From Microthrixaceae bacterium (GTDB lineage Bacteria > Actinomycetota > Acidimicrobiia > Acidimicrobiales > Acidimicrobilacustridaceae), in the NCBI GenBank assembly GCA_947455015.1, contig CANGMY010000016.1, positions 1 through 15,364 of the forward strand: a stretch of DNA of 15,364 nt, in the 5' to 3' direction. The position numbers were made by a program, and so were the translations under genes. Positions 15,061 to 15,364 of this stretch are shown piece by piece (position 1 is the stretch's first letter; each line of letters opens with the position of its first letter). Under the pieces are notes generated by a model. That model saw only the letters and a program-made list of their open reading frames with translations. It ran no database searches and was not told where the DNA came from.

Positions 15061-15364
15061 ATGTCCGACCAAACGGTCGACCCCGGCGACTCAACGCCGA
15101 ACAACCAATCACGTCCGCAACGCGATCCTGCGTCTACCGCAGCAGCTGAGCCGGTAGCACCACAACCGTCAGCTCAACAGTCTGCGGCAGGAGACACTTC
15201 TCCATCCACAGGTTCGAGTGAAGCGAGTTCGTCTGGATCTGGCGACGGCGCAACTTCCGGTGACGGCGCCAATCGTCCGCGTCGTCGACGCGGTTCTCGA
15301 GGGGGCCGTAATCGCAACCGTTCAGGCGGAGGTCAAGGCGGTGGCGCAAACGCGTCAAGCGGTG
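15061..15364 (+). CDS. rne: Probable ribonuclease E/G, N-terminal fragment
   Basis: Only the first 101 codons are in the window, and the frame is open at the right edge. The visible part is low-complexity and presumably disordered: a Ser/Pro/Gln/Ala-rich stretch, then a basic RNA-binding-like block RPRRRRGSRGGRNRNR, then a Gly-rich segment. None of the catalytic S1 or RNase E/G domain is present, so the identification depends on context: in actinobacteria the radical SAM/DUF2344 pair is commonly followed by rne, and rne there has a long basic N-terminal extension. Another RNA-binding protein with such a tail is possible. Confidence 0.6.
   Translation, partial: MSDQTVDPGDSTPNNQSRPQRDPASTAAAEPVAPQPSAQQSAAGDTSPSTGSSEASSSGSGDGATSGDGANRPRRRRGSRGGRNRNRSGGGQGGGANASSG

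Overview
The window looks like a chromosomal core region of a moderately GC-rich actinobacterium, possibly of the class Acidimicrobiia. The assignment rests on gene order and on a ClpP of the actinobacterial ClpP2 type. The order tig-clpP-clpX-folC-ndk-mreBCD-mrdA-rodA-radical SAM-DUF2344-(rne start) is the arrangement known from Streptomyces and, without the mre block, from mycobacteria. Two usual members of that neighbourhood, clpP1 and valS, are absent here. No insertion sequence, phage gene, CRISPR array or integrase is visible. Several starts lack a Shine-Dalgarno sequence, and some lie 7-9 nt downstream of a TAG-type -10 hexamer, which suggests leaderless transcripts.

Layout. (1) 1-1276, minus strand: a partial gene for a five-helix membrane protein with a His/Cys-rich C-terminal domain of unknown function, preceded by tRNA-Pro(TGG). 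Its uninterrupted 388-codon frame runs off the left edge. (2) 1277-1385: a divergent control region with a tandem 11-bp repeat and a candidate tig promoter. (3) 1386-4724: protein quality control genes (trigger factor, ClpP2-type protease subunit, ClpX unfoldase), with tig and clpP overlapping by 4 nt. (4) 4758-6526: folC (folate biosynthesis and polyglutamylation) and ndk (nucleoside diphosphate kinase). (5) 6711-12330: the complete elongasome set mreB, mreC, mreD, mrdA (PBP2) and rodA, which implies a rod-shaped or elongating cell with lateral wall synthesis. (6) 12362-15045: a B12-binding-like/radical SAM protein and its DUF2344 partner, overlapping by 1 nt and of unresolved function. (7) 15061 to the right edge: the basic, disordered N-terminus of what is probably ribonuclease E/G.

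The genes from 1386 onward are all on the plus strand, with short gaps or overlaps. Internal candidate promoters precede tig, ndk, mreB and the radical SAM gene. The parts most worth a second look are the left-edge membrane protein, the lone ClpP2-type subunit, the Ile-striped N-terminal extension of MreB, the palindrome in the spacer of the radical SAM promoter and the tandem repeat upstream of tig.
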